A stretch of DNA of 64,000 nucleotides from Ovis canadensis. Lineage: Eukaryota > Chordata > Mammalia > Artiodactyla > Bovidae. Positions 24,403-37,559 of the stretch are shown piece by piece. The stretch is taken from the NCBI RefSeq assembly GCF_042477335.2, contig NC_091246.1, positions 209,249,501 through 209,313,500 on the forward strand, in the 5' to 3' direction. The notes below the pieces were generated by a model. It was not told where the DNA came from and did not search any database. It saw nothing but the letters and a program-made list of their open reading frames with translations. The first letter of the stretch is position 1; each line of letters opens with the position of its first letter. Position numbers and translations under genes: made by a program.

Positions 24403-27400
24403 GGTAAGGAGCAGTGACTGTGCTTTGCTAGAGCAGCCATGAAGAGATACCCCACGTCCAAGGTAAGAGAAAACCAAGTAAGACGGTAGGCACTGAGAGA
24501 GGGCATCAGAGGACAGACAGACTGAAACCACAATCACAGACAAGTAGCCAATCTGATCACATGGACCATAGCCTTGTTCAACTCAATTAAACTAAGCCAT
24601 GCCCGGTGGGGCCACCCAAGAAGGGCAGGTCATGGTGGAGAGGTCTGACAGAATGTGGTCCACTAGAGAAGGGAATGGCAAACCACTTCAGTATTCTTGC
24701 CTTGAGAACCCCATGAACAATATGAAAAGGCAAAAAGACAGGACACTGAAAGATGAACTCCCCAAGTCAGTAGGTATCCAATATGCTACTGGAGATCAGT
24801 GGAGAAATAACTCCAGAAAGAATGAAGGGATGGAGCCAAAGCAAAAACAGCCAGTTGTAGATGGGACTGGTGATAGAAGCAAGGTTCGATGCTGTAAAGA
24901 GCAACACTGCATAGGAACCTGGGATGTTTCCAATCAAGGCAAATTGGAAGTGGTCAAACAGGAGATGATAAGAGTGAACATTGCCATTCTAGGAATCAGC
25001 GAACTAACATGGACTGGAATGGGTGAGTTTAACTCAGATGACCATTATATCAACTACTGTGGGCAGGAACCCCTTAGAAGAAATGGAGTAGCCATCATAA
25101 TCAACAAAAGAGTCTGAAATGCAGTACTTGGATGCAATCTCAATAATGACAGCATGATCTCTGTTCATTTCCAAGGCAAACCATTCAATACCACAGTAAT
25201 CCAAGTCTATGTCCCAACCAGTAATGCTGAAGAAGCTTAAGTTGAACAGTTCTATGAAGATCTACAAGACCTTCTAATCAACTCCCCAAAAGGATATCCT
25301 TTTCATTATAGGGGACTGGAATGCAAAAGTAGGAAGTCAAGAAACACCTGGAGTAACAGGCAAATTTGGCTTTGGAGTACAGAATGAAGCAGGGCAAAGA
25401 GTAATAGAGTTCTGCCAAGAGACGAACTAGTCATAGCAAACACCCTCTTCCAACAACACAAGAGAAGACTCTACACATGGACATCATCAGATGGTCAATA
25501 CTGAAATCAGATTGATTATATTCTTTGCAGCCAAATATGGAGAAGCTCTATACAGTCAACAAAAACAAGACTGGGAGCTGACTATGGCTCAGATCATGAA
25601 CTCCTCATTGCCAAACTCAGACTTAAATTGAAGAAAGTAGGGAAAACCACTAGACCATTCAGGTATGACCTAAATCAAATCTCTTATGACTATACAGTGG
25701 AAGTGAGAAATAGATTTAAGGGACTAGATCTGATGGACAGAGTGCCTGATGAACTATGGGCGGAGGTTCATGACATTGCACAGGAGACAGTAATCAAGAC
25801 CATCCCCAAGAAAAAGAAATGCAAAAAAGCAAAATGGCTGTCTGGAGGCCTTACAAATAGCTGTGAAAAGAAGGGAAGTGAAACGCAAAGGAGAAAAGGA
25901 AAGATATCAGCATCTGAATGCAGAGTTCCAAAGAATAGCAAGGAGAGATAAGAAAGCCTTCCTCAGTGATCAATGCAAGAGAGGAAAACAATAAAATGGG
26001 AAAGACTAGAGATCTCTTCAAGAAAATTAGAGATACGAAGGGAACATTTCATACAAAGATGGGCTCAATAAAGGACAGAAATGGTATGGACCTAACAGAA
26101 GCAGAAGATATTAAGAGGTGGCAAGAATACACAGGAGAACTGTACAAAAAAGATCTTCACAATGATCACTCACCTAGAGACAGAAATCCTGGAATGTGAA
26201 GTCAGGTAGGCCTTAGGAAGCATCACTATGAACAAAGCTAGTGGAGGTGATGGAATTCCAGTTGAGCTATTTCAAATCCTGAAAGATGATGCTGTGAAGG
26301 TGCTGCACTCAATATGCCAGCAAATTTGGAAAACTCAGCAGTGGCCACAGGACTGGAAAAGGTTAGTTTCCATTCCAATTCCAAAGAAAGGCAATGCCAA
26401 AGAATGCTCAAACTACCACACAATTGCACTCATCTCACACTAGTAAAGTAATGCTCAAAATTCTCCAAGCCAGGCTTCAGCAATACATGAACCATGAACT
26501 TCCAGATATTCAAGCTGGTTTTAGAAAAGGCTTAGAGGAACCAGAGATCAAACTGCCAACATCCGCTGGATCATGGAAAAAGGAAGAGAGTTCCAGAAAA
26601 ACATCTATTTCTGCTTTATTGACTATGCCAAAGCCTTTGACTGTGTGGATCACAATAAGCTGTGGAAAATTCTGAAAGAGATGGGAATACCAGACCACCT
26701 GACCTGTCTCTTGAGAAACCTATAGGCATGTCAGGAAGCAACAGTTAGAACTGGACATGGAACAACAGACTGGTTCCAAATAGGAAAAGGAGTATGTCAA
26801 GCCTGTATATTGTCACCCTGCTTATCTAACTTCTATACAGTGAACAGCATGAGAATTGCTGGGCAAAGTTGGCTTAAAGCTCAACATTCAGAAAACAAAG
26901 ATCATGGCATCCAGTCCCATCACTTCATGGCAAATAGATGGGGAAACAGTGGAAACAGTGTCAGACTTTATTTTTCTGGGCTCCAAAATCACTGCAGATG
27001 GTGACTGCAGCCATGAAATTAAAGATGCTTACTCCTTGGAAGAAAAGTTATGACCAACCTAGATAGCATATTCAAAAGCAGAGACATTTGCTGACTAAGG
27101 TCCATCTAGTCAAGGCTATGGTTTTTCCAGTGGTCTGTATGGATGTGAGAGTTGTACTGTGAAGAAAGCTGAGTGCCGAAGAACTGATGCTTTTGAACTG
27201 CGGTGTTGGAGAAGACTCTTGAGAGTCCCTTGGACTGCAAGGAGATCCAACCAGTCCATTCTGAAGGAGATCAGCCCTGGGATTTCTTTGGAAGGAATGA
27301 TGCTAAAGCTGAAACTCCAGTACTTTGGCCATCTCATGCAAAGAGTTGACTCATTGGAAAAGACCCTGATGCTGGGAGGGATAGGGGGCAGGAAGAGAAG

Positions 27401-28362
27401 GGGATGACAGAGGATGAGATGGCTGGATGGCATCACTGACTCGATGGATGTGAGTCTGAGTGAACTCTGGGAGTTGGTGATGGACAGGGAGGCCTGGCGT
27501 GCTGCGATTCATGGGGTCGCAAAAAGTCAGACACGACTGAGCGACTGAACTGAACTGAACCAGAAGAAATATCAATAACCTCAGATATGCAGATGACACC
27601 ACCCTTATGGCAGAAAGTGAAGAGGAACTAAAAAGCCTCTTGATGAAAGTGAAAGAGGAGAGTGAAAAAGTTGGCTTAAAGCTCAACATTCAGAAAACGA
27701 AGATCATGGCATCTGGTCCCACCACCTCATGGGAAATAGATGGGGAAACAGTGGAAACGGTGGCTGACTTTATTTTTCTGAGCTCCAAAAACTGCAGATG
27801 GTGATTGCACCCATGAAATTAAAAGACGCTTACTCCTTGGAAAGAAAGTTATGACCAACCTAGATAGTATATTGAAAAGCAGAGACATTATTTTGTCAAC
27901 AAAGGTCCGTCTAGTCAAAGCTATGGTTTTTCCAGTGGTCATGTATGGATGTAAAAGCTGAACTATAAAGAAAGCTGAGTGCCGAAGAATTGATGTTTGA
28001 ACTGTGGTGTTGAATAAGACTCTTGGGAGTCCCTTGGACTGCAAGGAGATCCAACCAGTCCATCCTAAAGGAAATCAGTCCTGAATATTCATTGGTAGGA
28101 CTGATACTGAAGCTAAAACTCCAATACTTTGGCCACCTGATGCAAAAAGCTGACTCACTGGAAAAGACCCTGATGCTGGGAAAGATTGAAGGTGGGAGAA
28201 GGGGACGACAGAGGATGAGATGGCTCGATGGCATCACTGACTCAATGGACATGGGTTTGGGTGGACTCTGGTAGTTGGTGATGGACAGGGAGGCCTGGCA
28301 TGTTGTGGTTCACAGGGTTGCAAAGAGTTGGATACGACTGAGCGACTGAATTCAACTGACTG
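24403..28362 (+). mobile_element. Near full-length BovB LINE inserted in L1
   Basis: Begins in the BovB 5' region ('gagcagtgactgtgctttgc') and ends 'gactgaattcaactgactg'. It is flanked by attgtgaaca at 24,393-24,402 and 28,363-28,372. Domains in order: 5' UTR; an apurinic-endonuclease-like part (a segment ending WTGMGEFNSDDHYINYCG, then GDWNAKVGSQ near 25,315, then SDHE near 25,590); RT ('VELFQILKDDAVK', 'KAFDCVDHNKLW'); then, after the inner insertion, RYADDTTLM and the 3' part at 27,561-28,362. ORF2 is broken by several frameshifts. It is among the longest BovB copies in the window and retains 5' sequence. Confidence 0.93.
26866..27560 (+). mobile_element. Younger BovB 3' fragment nested in the BovB
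   Basis: At 26,865 the outer BovB breaks off just before the stretch expected to lead into the YADD box. From 26,866 ('aagttggcttaaagctcaac') the sequence is BovB downstream of YADD, running to the typical 3' terminus 'actgaactgaactgaac' at about 27,560. The missing outer sequence (RNINNLRYADDTTL) then starts at about 27,561. A 5'-truncated BovB inserted into the outer one, with loss of about 30 bp, explains this order. Confidence 0.8.
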
Positions 28363-31300
28363 ATTGTGAACAACTGTATGGCAATAAAATGGATAACCTG
28401 GAAGCAATGGACAGATTCTAGAAAAGTTCAATCTTCCAAGAGTGAACCAGAAAGAAATAAAAATTATGAATAACCCAATTACAAGCACTGAAATTAAAGC
28501 TGTGATTAAAAAAAAAAAATCTCGCAAAAAACAAAAGCCCATAACCAGATGGCTTCTCAGGAGAATTCTATCAAACATTTAGAGAACAGCTCTTGCCTAT
28601 CCTTCTAAAACTCTTTCAGAAAATTGCAGAGGAAGGAACTCTTCTAAAGTCATTCTACAAGTACACCATCACCCTGACACCAAAATCAGAGAAAGACAAT
28701 AGAAAAAAAGAAAACTACAGGCCAGTATCACTGATGAACATAGATGCAAAAATCCTCAACAAAATCTTAGCAAATAGAATTCAGCAACACATCAAAAAGC
28801 TCATATACCATGATCAAGTTGGGTTTATTCCAGGGATGCAAGGATTCTTCAATATACACGAATCAATCAACCAGATACACCATATTAAAAAACTGAAAGA
28901 TAAAAACCATATGATAATCTCAATAGAAGCAGAAAAAGGCTTTGACACAATTCAGCACCCATTTATGATTAAAACTCTTCAAAAACTGAGCACAGAAGGA
29001 ATCTACCTCAACACAGTAAAGGCCATATATGATAAGCCTACGGCAAACATTATTCTCAATGGTGAAAAACTGAAAGCATTCACCTTATTTCAGGAACAAG
29101 ACAGGGGTGTCCACTTTCACCACTATTACTCAACATAGTTCCGGAAGTCCTAGCTAAAGAAATCAGAGAAGAAAAAGAAATAAAAGGAATCCAGATCAGA
29201 AAAGAAGAAGTAAATCTGTCACTGTTTGCAGACGACATGATATTGTACACAGAAAACCCTAAAGATACTATCAGAAAATTACTAGAGCTAATCACTGAAT
29301 TTAGCAAAGTTGCAAGATACAAAATCAATACACAGAAATCACTTTCATTTTTATATACTAACAATGAAAAATCAGAAAGAGAAATTAAGTAATCAATCCC
29401 ATTCAGCACTGTAACAAAAAGAATTAAATATCTAGGAATAAACTTACTTGAGGAAACGAACTATAGAGAGTTATAAGACACTGAAGAAAGAAATCAAAGA
29501 TGACATAAACAGATGGAGAGAACTCCATGTTCCTGGGTAGGAAGAATCAATATTGTGAAAATGACTATACTACCATATGCAATCTACAGATTCAATGCAA
29601 TCCCTATCAAATTATCGATGACATTTTTCACAGAACTAGAACAGAAAATTTCACAATTCATAGGGAAATACAAAAGACCCCGAATAGCAAAAGCAGTCTT
29701 GAGGAAGAACAGAGCTGGAGAAATCAACGTTCCTGACTTCGGATTATACTACAAAGCTATAGTCATCAAGACAGTATGGTACTGGCAGAAAAACAGAAAT
29801 ATAGACCAATGGAACAAGATAGAAAGCCCAGAAATAAGCCCATGCACCTATGGGTACCTTATTTTTGACAAAGGAGGCAAGAATATATAATGGGGCAAAG
29901 ACAGCCTCTTCAATAAGTGGTGCTGGGAAAACTGGACTGCTACATGTAAAAGAATGAAATTAGAACACTTCCTAAAAAAAAAAAAAAGAACACTTCCTAA
30001 CACCATGTACAAAGATAAACTCAAAATGGATTAAAGATCTAAATGTAAGACTAGAAACTATAAAACTCTTAGAGGAAAACACAGGCAGAACACTCGATGA
30101 CATAAATCAAAGCAAGATCCTCTATGACCCATCTCCTAGAGTAATGGAAATAAAAACAAAAGTAAACAAGTGGGACCTGATTAAATTTAAAAGCTTTTAC
30201 ACAGCAAATGAAACTATAAGCAAGCTGAAAAAACAACCCTCAGAATGGGAGAAAATAATAGCAAATGAAACAACTGACAAAAGATTAATTTCCAAAATAT
30301 ATAAGCAGCTCATAGAACTCAATACCAGAAAAACAAACAACCCAACCAAAAAGTGGGAAAAAGATCTAAGCAGACATTTTCCAAAGACATACAGATGGCT
30401 AACAAACACATGAAAAGATGCTCAACATTGCTCATTATTAGAGAAATGCAAATCAAAACTACAGTGAGACATCACCTCACACTGGTCAGAATGGCCATCA
30501 CCATAAAGTCTACAAACCATAAATGCCGGAGAAGGTGTGGAGAAAAGGGAACACTCTTGCACTGTTGGTGGGAATATAAATTTATACAGCCACTATGGAA
30601 GATGGTATGGAGATTCCTTAAAAAAAAAAAAAACTAGGAATAAAACAACCATATGACCCAGCAATCTCACTCCTATGCATATACCCTGAGGAAACCAAAA
30701 TTGAAAAAGACACATGTATCCCACTGTTCACTGCAGCACTATTTACAATGGCTAGAACATGGAAGCAACCTAGATGTCCATCGACAGATGAATGGATAAA
30801 GAAGTTGTGGTACATATACATAATGGAATATTAAAAAGGAATCAGTTCCTAATGAGGTGGATGAACCTAGAACCTATTATACAGAGTGAAGTAAGTCAGA
30901 AAGAGAAAAATAAGTGTTGTATTCTAACGCATATATATGGAATCCAGAAAAATGGGACTGAAGAATTTACTTACAGAAGAGCAATGGAGAAACAGACATA
31001 GAGAATAGACTTACGGGGAGGGGAGGAGAGGGTGAGATGTATGAAAAGAGTAACATGGAAACTTACATTACCATATGTAAAATAGACAGCCACAGGAATT
31101 TGCTGTATGGCTCAGGAAACTCAAACAGGGGCTCTGTATCAACCTAGAGGGATGGGATGGGCAGGGAGATGGGAGGGAGCTTCAAAAGGAAGAGGCTGTA
31201 TGTATAGCTATGGCTGATTCATGTTGAGGTTTGACAGAAAACAAACAAATTCTGTAAAGTAATTATCCTTCAATAAAAAATAAATAAATTAGGGAAAAAA

Positions 31301-31429
31301 AGAACTGAACTGAAACTGGAACTGACAAGAGAGTTTGTGGTCTGAGTCTTGTTTTGAAACATTTCAGAAAACAAAATAAAACAAACAAAAAGCATGCTTA
31401 GTCTCTCAGGTTGTATCATTACCCTTCAG

Positions 31430-31618
31430 GGCTTCTCTGGCGGCTCAGATGGTAAAGAATTTGCCTGCAATGCCTGAGACCCAGGTGTGAGCCCTGGGTG
31501 GGGAAGATCCCCTGGAGAAAGAAATGGCTACCCATTCCAGTATTTTTGCCTGGAGAATCCCCAAGGACACAAGAGACTGGCAGGCTACAGTCCATGGGGT
31601 CACAAAGAGTCGGACACT
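31430..31618 (+). mobile_element. Bov-tA SINE
   Basis: 'gggcttctctggcggctcag' to 'cacaaagagtcggacactc'. The head carries the tRNA-like region, and the element ends close to exon 5 of C2CD6 (232 bp away). Confidence 0.88.
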
Positions 31619-31849
31619 CACTTACTTATTGCCCTCCAGGAAATAAAATTAAAAAAACATTATGCTGTTACAAACTAACCATTTTTTTTTTTTGAGCCAG
31701 AGGGAAATATTGTTTACTACACATGTGAATTTACTAAGCATATCAGACAGATAATAAGCAAAAGAAGTCCATTAAATACAGATAAATCTTGAAAACAAAC
31801 ACCAACTGGACAATGTGATACCAAGGTGAAAAAATGATTTGATACATAC

Positions 31850-31972
31850 CTGAATTACTTCATAAAGATGTACCTGAACACTCCCTAACAAGAGAAGATA
31901 CTTTTTTGTACTGTCATGTTGCATTAGTTCTAAGCGAATATTATTCTTCTCATCATCTTGACATCTGGGAAC
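31850..31972 (-). CDS. C2CD6: C2CD6 coding exon 5
   Basis: 41 codons in phase 0: VPRCQDDEKNNIRLELMQHD, then STKKYLLLLGSVQVHLYEVIQ with its final residue. Acceptor tgtgttaag, donor gtatgtatc. It forms the middle and later beta-strands of the C2 domain (the IRLELMQHD strand and the LLGSVQVHLYEV strand). Confidence 0.95.
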
Positions 31973-32102
31973 CTTAACACAAAATACATATGAAAAGAAA
32001 AAATAAAATTTCAGTCTGAATTTCAGACATAATTTCTGAATAATAACACCCATAAAATATAATTTTTGAAGCATCCATTTTTTGAAACACCCATTTCAAG
32101 TA

Positions 32103-32178
32103 CTGCGGACAGAGGAGACTGACGACTTACAGACCCATGGGGTTGCAAAGAGTCGGACACGACTGAGTGACTGATCAC
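32103..32178 (+). mobile_element. Bov-tA tail fragment
   Basis: 'gacccatggggttgcaaaga' followed by 'gtcggacacgactgagtgac'. Only the 3' portion is present. Confidence 0.75.
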
Positions 32179-32339
32179 ACGTGTTGTTAACGACAGTCAC
32201 CATCCTACTCATTAGATCCCAAGGACTTACTCATCTTATAACTGGAAGTTTGCACCTTTTGATTACCTTCATTCATGTTGCTCACCCCCAAACCCCACCT
32301 CTAGCAACCACCAATCAGTTCTCTATGAGTTCATTTCCC

Positions 32340-32465
32340 TTTTTTTCTTCTGGCTGTGCTACATGGCTTGTAAGATCTTAGTTCCCTGATCAGAGATTGA
32401 ATCCACACCCTGGGCAGTGAAAGTACAGGATTCTAACCACTGGACCATCATGGAATTTCCTCATT
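32340..32465 (-). mobile_element. CHR-type SINE
   Basis: Antisense tRNA-Glu-derived cetartiodactyl SINE; 'cactggaccatcatggaat' is the reversed head. Confidence 0.7.
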
Positions 32466-32569
32466 TTTTGGATTGCACATATAAATGATCACACAGCGTT
32501 TGTCTTTCCCTGACTTATTTTACTTAGCATGATGCCCTCAAAATCCATCCATGTTGCTGCAAACAGCAG

Positions 32570-32858
32570 GGCGTATTTGTTTATTTACTTTGGCTGGGTC
32601 TTCACTGCTGCACAAGCGCATTCTCTAGTTGAGGAGAGCATGGGTTACTCTCTAGTTGTAGTTTGAGGGCTTCTTGCTGAGGTGGCTTCTCCTGCAGAGC
32701 ATGGGCTCTAGGTGTGTGGGCTCCAACGTCTGTGGCACGTGGGTTCAGTTGCTACGTGAGCATGTAGGATCTTCTCAGACCAGGGATCAAACCCATGGTT
32801 GATCTTGCACTGGCAGGTGTATTTTTAACCAGTGGACCACCAGGAAGTCTCAGATGTG
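32570..32858 (-). mobile_element. CHR-type SINE, longer copy
   Basis: Antisense copy from 'ggctgggtcttcactgctgc' to 'gtggaccaccaggaagtct'. It shows the full body between tail and tRNA-like head. Confidence 0.75.
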
Positions 32859-33400
32859 TAATATATAAAGTACAATATACAATATACAATGTACAATCTA
32901 GTGATTCATAATTTTTAAGGGTTGTACTCCATTTGTAGTTCTATAAAATATCTGCTATCTTCTCCATGTGTACAATATATCCATGTAGCTTACTTTATAC
33001 CTAATAGTTGGTACCTCTTAATTCTCTATCCCTGTTTTGCTCCTCCTCCTTCCATCTCCCCACAGGTAACCATTATTTTTGTCTTCTCTGTATCTGTAAA
33101 TCTTCTTTTTTCTTATATTCACTAATCTGTTGTATATTTTAGATGCCACATATAAGTGATATCATACAGTATTTGTCTATCCTTCTGACATATTTCACTG
33201 GGCATAATGCCCTCCAAGTCCATCCATGTTGCTGCAAATGGTAAAATTTCATTTTTTTTTTATGGCTGAGTAGTATTCTGTTGTGCGTATATATATGTAT
33301 TATATCTTCTTTTTCCATTTATCTTTTGATGGACACTTAGGTTGCGTCCGTATCTTGGCACTATAAATAATGCTACTATGAACACTGACGTCATATAGAT

Positions 33401-34320
33401 ACAATCTATTGACTGCTTATTGTGGAAGAAAAATATCAGCTGTCAGGAGCCTCGTCCCACAGTTTTCACATTTCTTTTCCCATTAGTCCTCCAATATATT
33501 TCATACTTTTTTGTTAAACTAACAGTTAGTATTTATAATATGTACATGTAACTATTTTTAGGATTTAATAATACACTTACAATGATTATGTTTCTAGTCC
33601 TGTAAACTTTTTTTAATTTCCCTGGAATTAATGTCTTGCTTTTTGTTCACATTTCTTTTTTTGCTTGTCCAATTTTCTATGTTAATATTACTAGATAATT
33701 CCAAAACTTTCCATTAGAGTTCCACTAAAACTCTCCTCTTATTATGATCAAACTAATATCTCCTATTAAACATAGGAAAAATATTTTGATTATCTAATGA
33801 AAATAAGCACTCTATTAATTTATATTTTTCCAGTATTACTTGCAAGTTTTATTTAAATGAACATATATCTACAAAATTCCTGAAAATTTGGCAATAAAGC
33901 ATAGGAAAATTATTTGCAAAGTAAAAGAAATAGTATGGATTCCATCTAGGAAAATAATGCTTTTTTAAACACGTTTAAAGAAATATTTTCAATACTCAAC
34001 ACTTAAGCAAAATGAAGTTTGAAATATATATATATATATACACACACATATGTATACACACACACACATATATACATATATATGACATAGAGAAAATGTT
34101 TTAGGATTTCACTAAAATTCAACAGATATAATAAAACTATCAGGAAACAATTGGACTAATCAAGGAATCCTGCAGCTAAATGAAATAGTATCTCTCACTT
34201 TAAAGACAGCTCTGAGATACATTTGGATTCTAGAAAGCTTAGCTGTAAACAGAAGTAAACTCAGCAGAGCAAGCGCTGTTGTGAGAGACAGTTTAATGAA
34301 GCCAGTTGAAGCCAGACTGA
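33401..34320. other. C2CD6 intron; AT-rich, with a TA/CA microsatellite
   Basis: No exon found. The only clear structure is the compound (TA)n(CA)n tract at 34,024-34,084. Confidence 0.55.
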
Positions 34321-34500
34321 CTGCATTCTCAGCTCCACCAATTACTAGTTCTATAACCTTAAGAAATTTCTTTAAACCTCACAGAACCTATTTCTTCATC
34401 TGCAAAACAAAGATGATAATAAGACTATATATATAAGAGTATAGCAAAGGGTTGTTATAAAGACTAAATAAGCTAATCTGTGCAAAAGGAATGAGAGAGA
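34320..34500 (+). mobile_element. MIR SINE
   Basis: 'atttcttcatctgcaaaaca', then 'agggttgttataaagac', then 'taaataagctaatctgtgc' follow the MIR sense order. Confidence 0.7.
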
Positions 34501-34559
34501 GTCTCCATAAGAAGAAAGCAGACAGGTAAAGAAAAAGGAGATTAAAAAAAAGGTGTGCT

Positions 34560-36330
34560 TATGGCCTGAACATTTGGGTCCTCTCAAAAGTCATGTTGTA
34601 GCCTAAATCTCCAATGCAATGGTATTTGTTCATGGGATGTCCGGGAGGTAACTAGGTCATGAGAATTGGAGCCTTGTGAATTCTGATAGTGTCCTTCTAA
34701 GGAGCCAGACCTCCTGGAATGTGAAGTCAAGTGGGCCTTAGAAAGCATCACTATGAACAAAGCTAGTGGAGGTGGTAGAATCCCAGTTGAATTATTTCAA
34801 ATCCTAAAAGATGATGCTGTGAAACTGCTGCACTCAATATGCCAGCAAAGTTGGAAAACTCAGCAGTGGCCACAGGACTGGAAAAGGTCAGTTTCCATTC
34901 CAATTCCAAAGAAAGGCAATGCCAAAGAATGCTCAAACTACCACACAATTGCACTCATCTCACACGCTAGTAAAGTAATGCTCAAAATTCTCCAAGCCAG
35001 GCTTCAGCAATATGTGAACCATGAACTTCCAGATATTCAAGCTGGTTTTAGAAAAGGCAGAGGAACCAGAGATCAAACTGCCAACATCCGCTGGATCATG
35101 GAAAAAAGCAAGAGAGTTCCAGAAAAACATCGATTTCTGCTTTATTGACTATGCCAAAGCATTTGACTGTGTGGATCACAAGAAACTGTTGAAAATTCTG
35201 AAAGAGAAAGGAATACTAGACCACCTGACCTGCCTCTTGAGAAACCTATACACAGGTCAGGAAGCAACAGTTAGAACAGGACATGGAACAGCAGACTGGT
35301 TCCAAATAGGAAAAGGAGTACGTCAAGGCTGTATATTGTCACCCTGCTTATTTAACTTCTATGCAGAGTACATCATGAGAAACTCTGGGCTGGAGGAAGC
35401 ACAAGCTGGAATCAAGATCGCTGGGAGAAATATCAATAACCTCAGATATGCAGATGACACCACCCTTGTGGCAGAAAATGAAAAGGAACTAAAAGGCCTC
35501 TTGATGAAAGTGAAGAGGAGATTGAACAAGTTGGCTTAAAGCTCAATATTCAGAAAAAGAAGATCATGGCATCTGGTCCCATCACTTCATGGGAAATAGA
35601 TGGGGAAACAGTGGAAACAGTGTCAGACTTTATTTTGGGGGGCTCCAAAATCACTGCAGATGGTGATTGCAGCCATGAAATTAAAAGGCGCTTACTCCTT
35701 GGAAGAAAAGTTATGACCAACCTAGATAGCATATTGGAAAGCAGAGACATTACTTTGCCAACAAAAGTCCATCTAGTCAAGGCTATGGTTTTTCCAGTGG
35801 TCATGTATGGATGTGAGAGTTGTACTATGAAGAAAGCTGAGTGCTGAAGAATTGATGCTTTTGAACTGTGGTGTTGGAGAAGACTCTTGAGAGTCCCTTG
35901 GACTGCAAGGAGATCCAACCAGTCCATTCTAAAGGAGATCAGTCCTGGGTGTTCAATGGAGGGACTGATGCTAAAGCTGACACTCCAGTACTTTGGCCAC
36001 CTCATGCGAAGAGTTGACTCATTGGAAAAGACTCTGATGTTGGGAGGGATTGGGGGCAGGAGGAGAAGGGGATGACAGAGGATGAGATGGCTGGATGGCA
36101 TCACTGACTCGATGGACATGAGTTTGGGTGAACTCCGGGAGTTGGCGATGGACAGAGAGGCCTGGCGTGCTGCAATTCATGGGGTCTCAAAGAGTCGGAC
36201 ATGACTAAGCTACTGAACTGAACTGAAGGAACTTGCTACCTTCCAGAAAAGCAAGAAATAAAGGTCTGTTTTTTAAGCCACCCAGTCTGTGGTAATTTGC
36301 CATTAAAGCCCACCCTGACTAAGACAGGTG
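34560..36330 (+). mobile_element. MLT1-type (ERVL-MaLR) LTR split by BovB
   Basis: Left part 34,560-34,707 carries 'aactaggtcatgagaattg' and 'gatagtgtccttctaagga'. The right part after 36,228 carries 'aagccacccagtctgtggta' and 'ctgactaagaca'. Joined, they follow the order of an MLT1A-like solo LTR. Confidence 0.75.
34708..36228 (+). mobile_element. BovB LINE, 5'-truncated (1.5 kb)
   Basis: Sense BovB covering RT to the 3' end. It keeps long open pieces: 34,753-35,148 (131 codons), 35,021-35,539 (172 codons, with AKAFDCVDHKKLLKILK and RYADDTTLVAENEKE) and 35,566-35,847. One frameshift near 35,130 and another near 35,515 separate them. It is one of the less decayed copies. It ends 'actgaactgaactgaagg'. 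Confidence 0.93.
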
Positions 36331-36623
36331 GAAGAGGGCAGATGGGAGGGAAAGAGTGAGATAGAGAAGAATGCATGCATGTGTGATAAACATTGAGAAT
36401 CACCAACAACAAGCTCTCAGAGAACACCACAATAATACATTTTACAGTAAGCTGCAAAAACATCAATATAGCCCATAATATAGAAATAAATACTGTAAAA
36501 TATCAAATAAAAGAACACTGCTTTTGTATTTTTCCTATCCTCTGAGGAAAAAACATATTAGTGTAGAATATTTCAAATTATAAAAAATACATTACTTTTT
36601 CTAGAAGAGAAAATTAACGTTAC

Positions 36624-36769
36624 CTGTACAGAAAAATACTTCACTTCATCAAATGTAATCATAAAGTCCTTTTCAGTGTTTTGGGATAGCAAGCTACAAG
36701 TTTTTGTACATTTCACCACATTGTTAATAGAGATGCGAATGAACAAATTACTGTAATGCTGGGAAATGA
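36624..36769 (-). CDS. C2CD6: C2CD6 coding exon 4
   Basis: Acceptor gtgttttcag, donor gtaacgtt. 146 nt: completes an Ile codon, then ISQHYSNLFIRISINNVVK, then CTKTCSLLSQNTEKDFM, then ITFDEVKYFSVQ. This is the core of the C2 domain. A second acceptor 11 nt further in (tcatttcccag) would give a 135-nt phase-0 exon. Confidence 0.93.
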
Positions 36770-37559
36770 CTGAAAACACATATTTAGGAAGCAAATTTTG
36801 TTGTAATTGACAGTAACACATTGTTAAAATTAACCAATTAAACAATTCAGGCCAAAACCTAAGACTCAATCAAATAAAGAAAGAAGTTATAGAGCATATT
36901 AAACAATAAGGAAAGCATTTTAAAATAGTATTTTTCCCCATTGGTGGTAGGCACAATCAGGAAAAGATGGTTGATTCTTCATTAGATTACTTCTCATATT
37001 TTTATCCTCACATTTTCATTATAATTATTTTGAAAATGTTCCTATATATTATTTTTAAGGTAACCATTCAAAACACATACTTGAAAACTTTTTCTAATAA
37101 TTATGTGGAAATTCAAAAAATAAAATAATTCAGAATAATCTATTCTTAATTTTAGGACAACAAAATTTAAAGCAGCACTCTATCTTGTAATTCACTTCAC
37201 TATCTACTTCACATATACTATATTGGTCAGCATTTTTATCTTTCATAGCACTCCATGAATTAAAACAATTTTGTTTTTATGTTTTATCTTTAAAACTCTG
37301 CTTATATAGAATTCTCTTCAATAATTCACTTTACATAAAAAAGAACCATCAAGCCTTCATAATAAGGCTGGTTTTATGCCACAATAAATCAAATGATAAG
37401 CATTCAACTTACTTAAAGTCACCGAGAAAAATAAATTCTTTAAACAATGTTTAAGAGACACAGAAATAAATTAGTACTATCATCCAAGAAGATAAATATT
37501 TTTTCTTAAACTTACACGATGATTGAGGTGCATTACAGATAGTTAAAAATCTTTTGTCA

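Larger units (their letters stand above)
24225..31300 (+). mobile_element. L1 LINE, 5'-truncated, host of nested BovB
   Basis: L1 ORF2 starts at about 24,225, is interrupted at 24,402 by BovB, resumes at 28,363 and runs to a 3' end with 'ccttcaataaaaaataaata' near 31,270. RT is recognisable: [19 protein letters not shown] (28,705-28,765), then 'GFIPGMQGF', then 'LFADDMIL' near 29,225. The C-terminal part and the 3' UTR follow. About 3.1 kb of L1 remain. Stops and frameshifts, including one near 29,138, make it inactive. It lies in the C2CD6 intron between exons 5 and 6, opposite to transcription. Confidence 0.93.
32180..33400 (-). mobile_element. Old L1 3' regions (antisense), interrupted by two CHR SINEs
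   Basis: Typical antisense L1 tail phrases occur twice: 'tccatccatgttgctgcaaa' at about 32,546 and about 33,218, and 'ggctgagtagtattctg' near 33,264. This suggests two copies, or one duplicated by the SINE-rich interruption. Confidence 0.7.

Noticed and set aside
34753..35539. Long open frames with reverse-transcriptase motifs as possible domesticated genes
   Set aside because: They are 5'-truncated BovB with frameshifts, matched by sister copies elsewhere in the window. There is no promoter, splice structure or sign of constraint.
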